DNA of 64,000 nt from Mangifera indica (taxonomy: Eukaryota > Streptophyta > Magnoliopsida > Sapindales > Anacardiaceae), in NCBI RefSeq assembly GCF_011075055.1, contig NC_058146.1, forward strand, positions 5,208,001 through 5,272,000, in the 5' to 3' direction. Positions 1-11,814 of the stretch are shown here, piece by piece (the stretch's first letter is position 1; each line of letters opens with the position of its first letter). The translations under genes and the position numbers were made by a program. The notes below the pieces were generated by a model. It was not told the origin of the DNA, did no database searches, and saw nothing but the letters and a program-made list of their open reading frames with translations.

Positions 1-213
1 AATGATTGTTAGTCGAATATGTGGATATAATGATAAATCTACTAGATTTGTTGAGAAAATTGAAAAATAGATTTGAATATCAGATTTAATAATATTATCA
101 ATGACTTTGTAATTTAATATTTTTTTTTCCTATTGAAATAAGAAAGTAGAGAAAATATTTCATATTTTTTACCCTTAAAATATGTTTTGATAGTATGAGA
201 ATTTTTGTCCTCC

Positions 214-255
<42 letters not shown>

Positions 256-1318
256 CCTATTGTTGTTAGAAAGAAGTCGAGTTATATATATATATAAAAC
301 CTTAAATCCTAAACTAAAATTACTGACCCTAAAATAATGCAAACCTTGGAGATTAAAAAAAAAAAAATTGCTCAGAGATGATATTCATTGCTTGAGGCAG
401 CAGTGGGTAGAGTTGGACTGGGCTGACACATGAAAATTGTAAGATCCATGATTTGACCTTACATATATAGGATCAGACCTAACAATATCAGATTGGTTTG
501 AAATCTTAAGAAATTAATTTTTTAAAACTGTGTTTTTCTAAACCATTGTCCAATTATTAAAAGTAAGAACCTTGTTTATAAGTTGTGGAAATAAGGGCTA
601 AAATTGCATGTCTCTATAGGTAGTTGAATTGACTTGAGTTTTGAACATTAGTTTTCCGCATTAAGAAGTTTAATAATCTTGAAGAATCAAGGAAAATTAA
701 ATTCTTTCTTGAAAATGTTGTTGCATTTCCACAGCAACACCTGACCAGTCCCTGCTCTAAGCCGTGCTTCTATATTACAGTGAAAATGAATTTACACATT
801 CTTGAACGATCTCATTATCTGGATTTTCTCATTTAAACTTATCACAAATGTTTCTAAGGTTTCCTACAAAAAGATTTAGGTTATCTCAAACAAGTTGTTT
901 TGAAGTGTTGACAGGATTGTTTGATGGATCCTTCAAAGAATTGACATGAAAAGAAAATCCACCAATTTGTAGAGATTTTCTCTTAAATAAATATTATAGC
1001 TCATATTTTTAAAAGGGCATTCAGTGATAAGTGTGTGTTTGGTCAATTCAAACTGTAATTGAATTAAGTTTTTAAATAATGTATAATTCTGACAACTTCA
1101 AAATGTGAAATGAAAAAAATTTTATGAGATTCGAGGGAGAAGAAGGAAGTTTGTAAAAGGAAATGCGGGGTTGTTGGGTTTATATAATAATAGATAAATA
1201 AATAAAAAATTTGTTTTTTCATGTTAGCCCAGACTTCTTGTGCTTATTTCCGCCAATAGAAGCAACAGTAATAGTTGGAACCGGGCTAGCCCATAAACAT
1301 GTCTAGGCAAAATGAATA
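1..1318. other. AT-rich spacer, no gene seen
   Basis: No open frame with recognisable protein similarity and no plausible exon chain was seen on either strand. The stretch contains a perfect TA microsatellite at about 216-252 and short poly-A runs. It ends at the target duplication of the MITE that starts at 1319. Confidence 0.6.
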
Positions 1319-1499
1319 TAATAAAATTATGTATACTTATTTTTGATACATAATTTGTATATACAAATGAGGTGTTATCATATGATTGAATGTTTCTTTA
1401 TCATATGATGAGACATGTTTTAAAATCACCAAATTACATGATGACACATTATTGTGTACATAAATTGTGTATCAAAAATAGATACACATAATATTGCTC
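1319..1499. mobile_element. Palindromic MITE with 9-bp target duplication
   Basis: A 181-bp AT-rich inverted-repeat element. The left end (ATTATGTATAC, then TTTTTGATACA) is mirrored at the right end (TGTATCAAAAATAGATACAC, then ATAAT). The nonamer AAATGAATA stands directly on both sides, at 1310-1318 and 1500-1508, and reads as a target-site duplication. A 9-bp duplication is usual for Mutator-like elements; that class assignment is inference. Related copies lie near 34.8, 39.7, 39.9, 46.4 and 59.8 kb. Confidence 0.65.
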
Positions 1500-1729
1500 A
1501 AATGAATAAGGCACCAAGAGAATTACCACGAAAATCATACATACAATACTACCATGCTGCACCATATGTACAATTTGAATAAGGCAACCAATTCAACAAT
1601 ACCAGTCCATAAATTTTCCATGAAACTGCACCGGAACAATTTATCACTCTACTTCCTCTGTTAGTTTCTCTCACCTGTATACATAAACAAACATTTAACT
1701 TTTCTTTCAGTACTGAAAAATCTAGTTGT

Positions 1730-2562
1730 GGATAAAGGCTTGGTAAATATATCGACTAACTACTTAAAATTCACGATCACTTAGTACATACTGAACTTCG
1801 AGCACCCTAACAACAATTTGCTCTATAATAAAATGCACATCTGTTTCAACGTGTTTTGTTCTAATATGAAACACGAAATTTGCAGCAAGGGCACCAGAAC
1901 TCCAGTTATCACACCAGACCACAATGGGAATTATGAGTGCTGCCTAAACCTCTTCAAACAGATGTCTTATCCATGCAATTTCGATATAAACTTGACTGGG
2001 GGCTCTACATTCAGATTTTGTAGATTACAGGCTAAGAACTTTCTATTTCCTAAAGCTCCAGTATTGTCAAACAACACACCAAAACCATTAATGGACCTCC
2101 TATCTCAAATATTTTCAACCAGTTAACATCAATATAAGCTTCTGTTTTAAACACCTTAGCTGGCCTAAATAGGTGCCACTATTTAAAAAACTTTTTATGT
2201 ATCCCAAAACTCTTTGATATGTTTGCCACTGTAATTGAGTGAGTCACACCTTGTCATTGTCGAATATCGCAATCCTTCTATGCTTCTATAGAGTGTGGGA
2301 TTTTCAAAAGGCTCATTGTCTCCTATAAACAACTCAGCACCATTTGGCAAATGGGTTATCGTTGAATTAGCCTCACTCATCCTTGTCTTTTCGTAAGTCT
2401 GATTCAAGAATAAACCATCTACATTCCTCAATGCCTCAAATCCCGAAAAAAATATCTCAACTCTCATAATCTTTTTAGTGTAAACTAACTATTTGGATTT
2501 ATCACCAGATGATGTAGGAATTTTGCATCTCTCCTAGTTAACAAAATATCATTTACATACCC
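1730..2562 (-). pseudogene. Decayed Ty1/copia polyprotein fragment (RT to RNase H)
   Basis: Read on the minus strand, pieces of a copia polyprotein follow in the right order. A GYVNDILLT segment at 2521-2562 matches the reverse transcriptase YVDD active-site region, with the first Asp replaced by Asn. Near 2245-2335 comes PFENPTLYRSIEGLRYSTMTR-like sequence, which corresponds to the usual DPTLYRS-x-VG-x-LQYLT-x-TRPD stretch. Near 1815-1900 a segment reading FVFHIRTKHVETDVHF corresponds to the RNase H end (NPVFHARTKHIE-x-D-x-HFVRE). Frame changes and stops separate the pieces, so it cannot encode a working enzyme. No LTRs were recognised nearby. The class call is firm; the outer boundaries are approximate. 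Confidence 0.8.
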
Positions 2563-5500
2563 TGTAAAAAGAAAATAAAATAGCAACTATTTTTTTAATT
2601 ACTAATTAAAAATAATTACAAAAACTGATATAAAGCAATTAAAATAAATTTAATCACCAAAAATTAATTCCATTTTTTTAACTTCACTTTCCAGTGGAAG
2701 GAAATAATAGGCTATTAAAATTAATTTTCTGTAACAATTTTTTAACTGCAAGTAATTATATTTTGACAGCTAAATGTTTTGTTACAAAATAAAGGTAAAC
2801 TTATTTCATCCTTTTGGCATCTCATGTTCCTGTTGGAAGACAATTTTTTGTAACTAAATTGTTGTTTTGATTTGACAACTAAAATTTTAATTGTAAATAA
2901 ATGTTCATTTTGAATATAATATTATTCTTCCTACCGATTACTAGTGTTCAATTTGATTCAAACCAAATTGAATCGGAGTTTTAATTTGACAACTTGATTA
3001 GAGTTTGACTTGGATTCTCATTTGACAATACTCTTCATCCCGTTGATAACATTATTTATCTCTTCAGCGATATTATTTATCTTGTTGATAATACTATATA
3101 TCTCATTAATGATACTATTTATCCTTTTAATAATATTATTCTTTCAACCGATAACATTATTTATCTCATTAATAACCTTTTGGTGATAACTCTCAACCGT
3201 TTGAATTTGACTTAAATTTGATTGGATATTAAATATAATATTGTTAATAAAAATTAATAAATATAGTATAATATAATAATATTATTAATAAATAATACAA
3301 TGGTCAATTTTGGTTAAAGTACTCTTTTTTTGGTGGTTGTCAAATTTCATCTTCCCGTGTGCTTCAGCCTCAATGCCATGGGTGTGAAATTTCATCTTCT
3401 AGCGCGTTTCAGCCTCAACGTTTCCTCCTCCTCCTCCTCAGGTAAGTTGATCAACCTGTTTCTCTTTTAATATTTTGTTCCCATTTTTTCAATTCTATTC
3501 TTATTTGATTATAATCATCTTATTATATTAGTCAATTGGTCATCATTGATTGATAAACATTTGTCTCACCATCAGATCTGCTGCAACAATCTCAAACTTT
3601 AGGTTGTCTTTAAGAATCGTTGAGTGAAAGAGAGAGAAGGAGCTTTTGAAAAATCTGATGGAGTGAGAAAAATATCTCTTTTCAACTATTAACCCTCTTT
3701 TATACAAGAGTAAAACACATTGTTTTTGTCTATCTCAAAGAGTCACCGTTTTGAGTTGTTCATCAGTAAAAGTTCACTTTATTATCATGGAGTTTATACT
3801 TCTTTAACAGTTTTTAATTTTGTATCAAATTAACTGCAATATGATTGTTCGATATTCTTCACAGTGTATAAGAATTTAGATCAATTAATCAATTGAGAAA
3901 GAAAATATTACGTATTTATAATGTGGGCTAATTCAGTCTTCCCCTCTAGTTACTGTATATTTCTTAATCTTTGAGTAAGAATTCTTCCACACATGGACCA
4001 CGTCCCTCTTCTTGTCGTCAGAAAACAATCAAACATAATACATAAAACAATTAAATTTTCATAATTTGAATCATAAAACTTGCTAATAAGCCACAAAAGT
4101 AACAGTATAAATAGATCTACTGTAAATCAGATTGAAACTTGATTAAATTATGGTTAATATTATCGAGTTTATGGATATAATGAATTGATATGATTTATAA
4201 TCATCCAATTTCGATGTGCATTAAAGGATTCAACTCCCTAGGTCTCCCTTCCAAGCAGCAGGGAAGTTGCATATATACGTAGTTCTCTTGCTGGCTAGAT
4301 TTTCCTTCTCAAAACTCGTAGATCGTTTAGAGTTTTCTCTTAATCGGAAATCAGCAAAGTTTTCCAATTATCTTTTATGGCTGCCTACTGCTAAAATATA
4401 TCCTTTTTTCCCAACTATGATCTTCACAAGTGTAAAGTGATTGTATTAAATTAATTTGATATAAAATTGCAGAAAGTTAAGATGAGGGAATAATAAAGGG
4501 ATGGTGAAAAGGGTGAAAGGCAATATTGCATGAAGAGATGAGGTATCTGCATGTAAGAGGAACCACACAAGGAATGATATAGAAGCATATCATGCAGAAG
4601 ATAGCATGTGGTGGCTCCTACTCACTGCCTTGGTACTCACAATTCTCGACAAATCCAATCAGTAAACATGAACAATTGTACCATGTTATTTACATTATTT
4701 ATTTATTTGCAGAGAGAAATGTTTGATATGATTCTCTAAGCTCAATTGGGTGAGCTTTGTTTGTTTGTTCTTTCATCTCTATCCTCCATTTTTGAATCAG
4801 CATTGGGTGGATTGTAAGCTTTAAGTGGAGCTGTTGCATTCTGAGCCACAACTTCATTCTTACTTCCTTTCAAGGACTGATCTCTTATTCTTCAGACATT
4901 ATTTATCAATGAATGAGGTCTCATCTTCATCTGCACATAATAGTTTAAAAGTTTATCTTTTCCTATTTAATCTCTCTCTTTCTCTGGGGAACCATATACT
5001 ACTTTACATAGCTGGAGATTCTTTTATTATCCCAAAAGACAAATAAACAAAGCATTATTGCACCATAACGTTCTTAGATTGCTTCATTGTCATCCTCAAT
5101 GTTTATTTTCTGGTTCACATAAAAATAGATAGTAACCTGAATGTTTTTGACAATATGTTTTTTTTTGGTGGGTTAAAATTCAGGTAATGAAGTTCTTTCA
5201 GACCCAATAAAGAGCCCAAACTCAGAGTTGCCAGTCGTAAAACTCTCTCTCCTGCTGCTTCCCTTTGGTGAAGAAAAGGACAGTGTAAACATTATTCAAC
5301 AGTCCAAACAGAGTGGGTCAGGGACTCAGAAATCACTTTTTGCGGCATCTGTGTTGTTTAAACTTTAAGAAATTAAATGGCTTTTTCCATAAAAACAATC
5401 ACAGGGACGGCAGAAAATTTGGGCAATCTCTTCACAGCCAGCCTGGTTTTTATGCGAAAATGGTTCCATTTCATCAAGCACGTAAACAAATTGACTCAAC

Positions 5501-6172
5501 AGTATGAATGCTTTTATATTTTGTATCATCATCCAAATTCATGATTTAAAGGAGTCCCTTAATCACTGCGGGAGGCCTAAGGCGGCTCTCACTTGCCTGG
5601 CATATCTCATATTAAGATACACCTAAACCTAATCTTATCTTCACTTTATAATTACACAATCATTGAATCAATTATTGATTCTCGGTGGAAGCATTATGAA
5701 AAATATTGTCTATCAATAATAAGACTCGGCAATCTTCATAGACGTCATTATAAACTCGCAACCAGAGAGCCCGAGACAAAATAGATCTCGGAAAATATTG
5801 TCACGGGCAAGGTTGGCGGCCAATACAGGGCAGCGTGAGTATTTATTAAACCATGATATGAACGTATTCAATACTGATTTTTAAGAGGATAGTACCGCAG
5901 ATACTATACGGGGTCAAAAATTTTAACCGTGACACTGCATTAAATCGATGGGATGTGGCTCTCCTTTCCTTCACGTTAGGGTAAACATGAAACAGTCACT
6001 TCATTGGATTCCACGTGCCTTGAAAGAAGCCACAAAATTTGTCATTCCCCCTAAGAGAATGACACAAAAAAAGCTTTACAACTATTAACTTTCTGATTCT
6101 CGAAAAGAAAAATAAAATAATAGTCAAATTCATTAAATACAGGTCAACGGTTGGGCCATGATCTACTCGTTC
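2563..6172. other. Spacer without a supported gene
   Basis: AT-rich noncoding sequence. Short open frames at 4825-5046, 5313-5507 and 5593-5784 have no recognisable product and unremarkable composition, so they are not called. A short imperfect duplication lies at about 3339-3421, followed by a strong splice-donor-like site (see findings). Confidence 0.5.
3339..3441 (+). repeat. Short imperfect tandem duplication with a donor-like end
   Basis: The motif AAATTTCATCTTC followed by a GCTTCAGCCTCAA-type segment occurs twice, starting near 3342 and 3387. The second copy starts just after an ATG at 3378, from which an open frame of 21 codons runs into a CAG|GTAAGT-like donor at 3441/3442. It could be a leftover first exon, but I found no matching downstream exon. 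Confidence 0.3.
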
Positions 6173-7480
6173 TCACCAGCATAGACTCCTGACCAGATGC
6201 TCATACTTGTCTACTCCACTTGCAGGGACAGCCACCATCACCTTAACAGCATCCGTCTGATTAAAAACTGGCAAAAACAAACAATACCTATCACAACAAA
6301 CGGGTCCCACATGAATTGGCTTGCCCATACCGAAGTCAACCCTCTCTAAACCTAACCTTGACCATTGTGACAAGATCAACACTCCGACTGAGTCTGGACA
6401 AGCTCTTGCCCCACTCACTGAGTTCACAACTGATTGCACAAACTCGTTGTCAACTCTGTCCTTGGCTTTTTTTATTAACATCGATGCGTAACCTAGACCC
6501 TTCTCCGTCAAATCTTTGACGCTCGTTTGGGCACAACCAAGGACAAATGCGTTACCGTAGTAACCACTGGGTAGACTCGGATTAACTCGGTTACGTACAT
6601 TGATACTAAACAGTAGCTTCAATATTTGGTTTGACGGTAAGTTTAATGCTCTGGCCCAGCTTCTCCATACATGAGCTGACAAAACTTCGAACGACGTGTA
6701 AGCTAACTCCCTGGGTCGAGACGATGAGAAAGCGAGTTTCTTCAACTCGCTTATGCATCTTTTATCGAAGGTGATTGAAGTAGGAGTAAGTCGCTCACTT
6801 GAGAAGCGAGAAAGAAAACCACAAAGGTCAGGAACTCTGTTGAACTCAGGGTGACTCACCGAGTTAAGTAGTTTTTTTGGCAATGGGTTCAGAAGGTGGC
6901 GATCCCAGATGGGTTTTGGTTTATAATCAGAGAGTTGGCACGGTCGTTGACTCGTGGATAACTCACCGAACAAGTTGAGAAACTCAGCACTGCCTATTCC
7001 GTCGCAAACGCAATGATTAATCCCAACACCAAGAGCGGCGGAGCCATCTTTTTGCCACGTGAGTTGCATCACCAGAGGCGGTGCCCCCTTGAGTACGTCT
7101 GCCACGTAGTACAAGAGTTTCCTCCATTGAGTTACATATTTGGGCGCCTTATCAAAATCGTTGATCGTATAATCAGAAAACGCTTCAATGAATAAGGCAC
7201 CTTGAGCTCGACACACGACTTCAAGGCTCGAGCCATCCGGTTTAGCCCTGACTCGACCGGCTAGAGGATAATACGGAACCAAAGCTTTAGCCAGTGCGTT
7301 CTTGATACGAGCTGTTGTGGCACCCGGGTCCAAACCAGGGCTAGCTTTGTAGAGAAAGAGATACTCTATAGTAAAACGTAAGAAAAGCTGAGAATCCATG
7401 GCTGAAAGAGGCAAAACACGAGTTGGGGTTGGCTCATTTGGGATGATAACATTCAATTCTTTGACGTGCACAGAGGCCAT
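6173..7480 (-). CDS. BAHD-family acyltransferase
   Basis: A 435-residue single-exon enzyme of the BAHD family. These cytosolic enzymes transfer an acyl group from an acyl-CoA to the hydroxyl or amine of a secondary metabolite, alcohol or hydroxy-fatty acid. The catalytic HxxxD motif is intact as HCVCDG (His156, Asp160). The second signature, usually DFGWG, is present as DFGMG at residues 382-386, with Trp replaced by Met. Length and motif spacing are typical of the family, and the N-terminus (VKELNVIIPNEPTPTRVLPLSAMD) is the usual BAHD start. No signal peptide is seen. The substrate cannot be read from sequence; it resembles the aliphatic-alcohol and hydroxy-acid branches more than the anthocyanin branch, but that is a weak judgement. 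A TATA-like run sits about 50 bp upstream of the start codon. Confidence 0.93.
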   Translation of the reverse strand: MASVHVKELNVIIPNEPTPTRVLPLSAMDSQLFLRFTIEYLFLYKASPGLDPGATTARIKNALAKALVPYYPLAGRVRAKPDGSSLEVVCRAQGALFIEAFSDYTINDFDKAPKYVTQWRKLLYYVADVLKGAPPLVMQLTWQKDGSAALGVGINHCVCDGIGSAEFLNLFGELSTSQRPCQLSDYKPKPIWDRHLLNPLPKKLLNSVSHPEFNRVPDLCGFLSRFSSERLTPTSITFDKRCISELKKLAFSSSRPRELAYTSFEVLSAHVWRSWARALNLPSNQILKLLFSINVRNRVNPSLPSGYYGNAFVLGCAQTSVKDLTEKGLGYASMLIKKAKDRVDNEFVQSVVNSVSGARACPDSVGVLILSQWSRLGLERVDFGMGKPIHVGPVCCDRYCLFLPVFNQTDAVKVMVAVPASGVDKYEHLVRSLCW

Positions 7481-7527
7481 GTTTGATGCTTATGCGCCTT
7501 GTTATAGTGAAGAGAGGTTCGCCTTCC

Positions 7528-7540
7528 TATATATATATAA
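7528..7540 (-). promoter_or_regulatory. Candidate TATA box of the BAHD gene
   Basis: On the minus strand an alternating TA run (TTATATATATATA) lies 48-60 bp upstream of the BAHD start codon at 7480. That would place transcription start roughly at 7505-7515 with a short leader. The call rests on position and composition only. Confidence 0.45.
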
Positions 7541-10500
7541 TGATTCTATCACGTTTGCAAAACAACAATAAGAGATTTACAAATTAATCTTGAAGAAAAT
7601 AAATAAAGTTAGAAAGGGAAAAGTAATAGCGACATTTAAATAAGAGATCGAAGCCATGTGTATATTTTCTCTGTCTAACTGTGAAAGATTTGTGCCAAGA
7701 TTCTCCGGGCATCACTTTATGGAAAAATTAATATCAAAACAAACGTTAACAGCTTGGCTTTGCTTTCTGTCTGTTCGGCGGATTGGTGATAGCTATCACA
7801 TTCAACCACACACACTCTCTCTCTCTCTCTCTCTCGTATGGTTTCCCCATGGAAATCCATCTTCATTTTTCTAATCTCTCTTTATTTCTCGTTTTTTTTT
7901 CTTTTTGTTTTTGTTTTTATTAGTTGATGGACTCATGGACATGATTGCTGATACCTGTCTAGTTCATGTCCGCACTGCAACATTCATATCAAAATATTAA
8001 AGAGAACCAATATTGAAGAGGAAATATGTATAAATCTTTAGTGTTTTTGAGACACAAGTGGACCCAAATATACCATCATAGATTTGGAACGGGATTTTAA
8101 GAGGATGCAGAGCACAGCTTTAATATTGAGCTTAGCAATAAGACAATATACCATTTGAAAGAGCCTAGAGAGATGTCTGTCAGCTCTGTGATATCGAGTT
8201 CTTCGACCTCTCCATGTAAGTTGAATTATATATTATAATATAATTATAGAATCATGTCTTAGATTCGAAATATACTTTGATTTCTATAGTTTGGATTAAA
8301 AAAATAATGCCCAACCTAAAAATCATATCTAACTTTATATTAAGAGAAATATTATCCATGTTTTTGCCTATTCATAAGTCCTAGGTTAGTTTTAGTAATT
8401 CGGTTCTTTGATTTATTTTACTAGTGATTTTAGTATTATTTATAATATTTGAAATATTATTTGATTTTTATAGTTGGGATAAAAAATAATAATGTTGAAC
8501 CAAAAAACATATCTAACTTTATATAGAGATAAATAGTGTCCATGTCTTTTTTGGCCTTTTTATCAGTCCCACACCACAGAGATAGTTTAGTTTTACTAAT
8601 TCAATTCTTTATGAAATGATTTGGATATTATTGGTAATATTTGATATCTAATTTATTATTAAAATATTATTTATTTTAAATATATAATTTATTATAATTT
8701 TGTTTATCAATTTTATAATCTAAAATATATTTTAATATATTATTTATTATTTAATCAATTTTACCTTAATATTCTCATATAATAAGAGATGTAGATGTAG
8801 ATGTATACCTGAGTTCGAATAACAAGTAATGCTTGAGGAACAGTTATAGATGTCGGATGATGGACCCATGAATATCAAATGGTGATGGCTTTGTCAGATA
8901 AAAGTATCCATAAATCTTATAAAACAATAAACTTTGCAAAATTCGGTGTGCCCACTTAGCATTTTGTTTCTAGCAATGGACTACAAGAATTTTTGTTTTT
9001 CTTATCATATCGTATCCGACTCAAAGAATATATATTATGCTACCTACATGATTTATGATTATCTCTTTATGGTACTTCTTGTCCATCTAAGTCTCTGCAA
9101 ACTATTATGCCAAACAAAATTTACCCTAGGATTCCATCTAAGTCTATAGTCTTTGAAACAAAATTATGTAGAAAAGAATGTAAAACTTGGACACAAATGT
9201 TATATGAAAAACGAGAAAGCAAATCGTTTAGGAGCTTAGGTGGATTCCATCCTGGAGGAATTGCTAGCTTTTGCATAATTTACTCTTTGTTGTGGGTTTT
9301 GGGAAGAACGAATTGTCTGGTATGTAGAAAAAGAAAGTGGTATCCTAGTTTATATTTTGGCGAATAGGGTGACGGGGTTGCCGCCTAGTGCTAACCACAA
9401 TCCAGGCACTTAGTTTTCCCTTTATTCCTCCTGTAGATATGGACTAAAATCTTTCAAAACTAAGAGCTAGATGCTCGGGTAAACCGTTTTGCAGAATGTG
9501 AGCTTTGTACAGGCTAGATTTCAACGGGAAAAAGGAAAACACTGAACACAGGGCCTTGATTAACAGCTAAATACACAATTTCCCATGTAGATTTCCTCTC
9601 TGCAATATATATATTCTGGCCGGCAAGCTTGTCAATTGAATTTGCATGCAAAAAATGAATGTGAAGAACTGCATGCACTGATGCTGCAGTCCAGTGTAAA
9701 CGTTAGTATGTGAATCTTTCAATTTTAATAGTGTCAGCCTTGAGCAAATCTAGTTATTAATTAGTCTGCACTTAAAAGTTGACAAGACAGATTCACTCCT
9801 AATCTAGATTATACGTATATTATCAAAATTTGAGAAAGAGAAGAGAAGAAAGCAAAAGTAACTAGAGCCCATTAATTTGTCTTGTATATCTCGATGGCAG
9901 CTGCAGCTGCAAATATAAATGTGAAAGTAAAAGTTTCATTAGTAGATGGGTATCTAGTCTAAAAATATTTACTTGGGAGATAATGACGATGACATAACTA
10001 GAGATGCTCCTGTCAAATCCTGACCTATCACCGCCCTATTAACTTATCTTTGCAGACACTTTGGAGCTACCGCTCGATTTTGAAGGAATTTTTAAACAGT
10101 ATATTTAATTAAGCATTAATTTGTTTAGGTCAAACTAGGCCCTAAATGAACTGCCGACGCATATTTAAAGAGGAAAAAAAATCCATTCACCCCTTTAATT
10201 TTTTGAGGTAACGCTCAAAAGAACGACTATTCTTCACCCGAATTATAATTGTTACCTCTAAAGTCCAAAAAATAACAAATTCTCACCTTTCATGCTAATC
10301 ATCTTACACTACAAAAGTCAAAAGGGTATTTAGGTATTTGTATTTAATTTTAAATATTTTAATAAAGATTTTAAGAACCTTTTTTAATTCTTCCTAGGAT
10401 GCCACCCCCTACTACCCAATTCTTGTCTTCGGAACTACAGAGATAAATAATTTTTCGCTATGACTTCTTATCTCGTTGGAAAAAGTGAAAGAAAATAACA

Positions 10501-11588
10501 AACGCTAAACTATATATTAACCAGCGGCTTATCTACAATCGAACACAAACTCATGTTGGCGATGCCATGGTCAAGTAAAAGGACAACCCAACATATAAAG
10601 AAAACAATAAACTTTAACTTCAACAAAATCGGATTGGTTCATGGACAAAATAAAAGAATTTACACAATAATAGAATCAAATGCTTAAACATAAACTTAAA
10701 AGAAACTTTCAGTAGTCACAGGAAAAGGAAAACACTAAATTAGCAACACTTATTTCATGGAAAGAAGATGACAAATAAACTTTTATGGAAACGAAAGTGC
10801 ACATAATGTAATTTAATATAAATTTGTGGAATATTAAAATCAACCTCTTGTCATTGCAAGTTGAATTTGTAGATAAATATAATCAAAACATCCTTTGAAT
10901 GTAAGATCTTTCAAGCGATTCGAATTCGCAATAAAATGGTATATGTATGTATGTATGTATAAAATTTGTTCAACCCAGAGAGTTCTAAATGAAAACTTAA
11001 ATACATCCTGCCATGAATAAGCCGTTTGTCATCAAATTTAGAAAGTATTGTGCTTGTTTGGGAAACAAATGGAGCAATAGTGAAACAGGAGATAAGGAAT
11101 GGGGATAAACAAGGTTTGGGTATATGAAGTGGATGAGAAAGGACAATTTAAAAGGTAGGCTAATCTAGCTTTCTTTATTGATGGATATGCATGATCTGCA
11201 TGCTTACGCTTCTTTGTCACTTAATATTCCCCTATTCTTAGTCCTATCTGTCTCCTTTTTTCCAGCTGGGTTGAGATTAACCCATCACGTCTTTTCACAA
11301 AAGCACAACACAGCATAGAGTGGACCGGATGTACTTCACAATTAATTCATTTTTTTAATGGGTAAAGCAGGTTGGCCATTACTGGATTTATGTTCTACCT
11401 TTCCCTTCAGAATTGTAAAAACTCCGGATCCAGTTCAATTGACAGGCTTAATGCTAATTAGACCCACTTCCAAATTGAACGAGGTGTACTTAGAAATATA
11501 GGTGATTACAGTTAGCATCCTCTGAGCCCACTTCACGTCGGCCCAAGTTCAACGAAAACCTTTCTCTTTACATAATTCGATAAACCCT
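7541..11588. other. Spacer without a supported gene
   Basis: Noncoding by inspection. It contains a CT microsatellite at about 7810-7833, a 184-bp imperfect direct duplication beginning at 8279, and a short TATG repeat near 10943-10960. Open frames at 8934-9149, 9107-9367 and 11038-11220 (minus) have no recognisable product. Confidence 0.5.
8279..8646. repeat. 184-bp imperfect tandem duplication
   Basis: Two copies with a period of 184 bp start at 8279 and 8463. Both contain GATTT-TATAGTT, then a CATATCTAACTTTATAT segment, then a TTAGTTTTA-TAATTC-(G)TTCTTT segment in the same order. The copies differ by many substitutions and small indels, so the duplication is not recent. Confidence 0.6.
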
Positions 11589-11589
11589 A

Positions 11590-11814
11590 ATGACCGAAAC
11601 CCTCTTTTCTCTGGAATCCTCGCCGTCCCTGTTAAGCCTTTACCAAAAATGTCCCTTCTCCGTAGACTTCCCAAGGGATTTCTTTATCCCCAAACTGTCC
11701 TCACCACTCGCTTTTACACCACCCAAAGCCCCAGCCCCGACACTTTCCCAGACGTTCCCACTGTCGCTTACTACGACGAACAGGTTAACAAAGCTGGCCA
11801 AGAACGAGACCTAG
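11590..11814 (+). promoter_or_regulatory. Overlapping upstream open frame of the PPR gene
   Basis: An ATG at 11590 opens a 74-codon frame that runs across the PPR start codon at 11649 in a different frame and stops at 11812-11814. If transcription begins upstream of 11590, scanning ribosomes would meet this start first and translation of the PPR protein would be reduced. Whether the transcript includes 11590 is unknown. The peptide matches nothing I recognise. Confidence 0.3.

Noticed and set aside
9107..9367. 86-codon frame with KECKTWTQMLYEKRE and GGFHPGGIAS
   Set aside because: Considered as a LINE or zinc-finger remnant; no motif order supports either.
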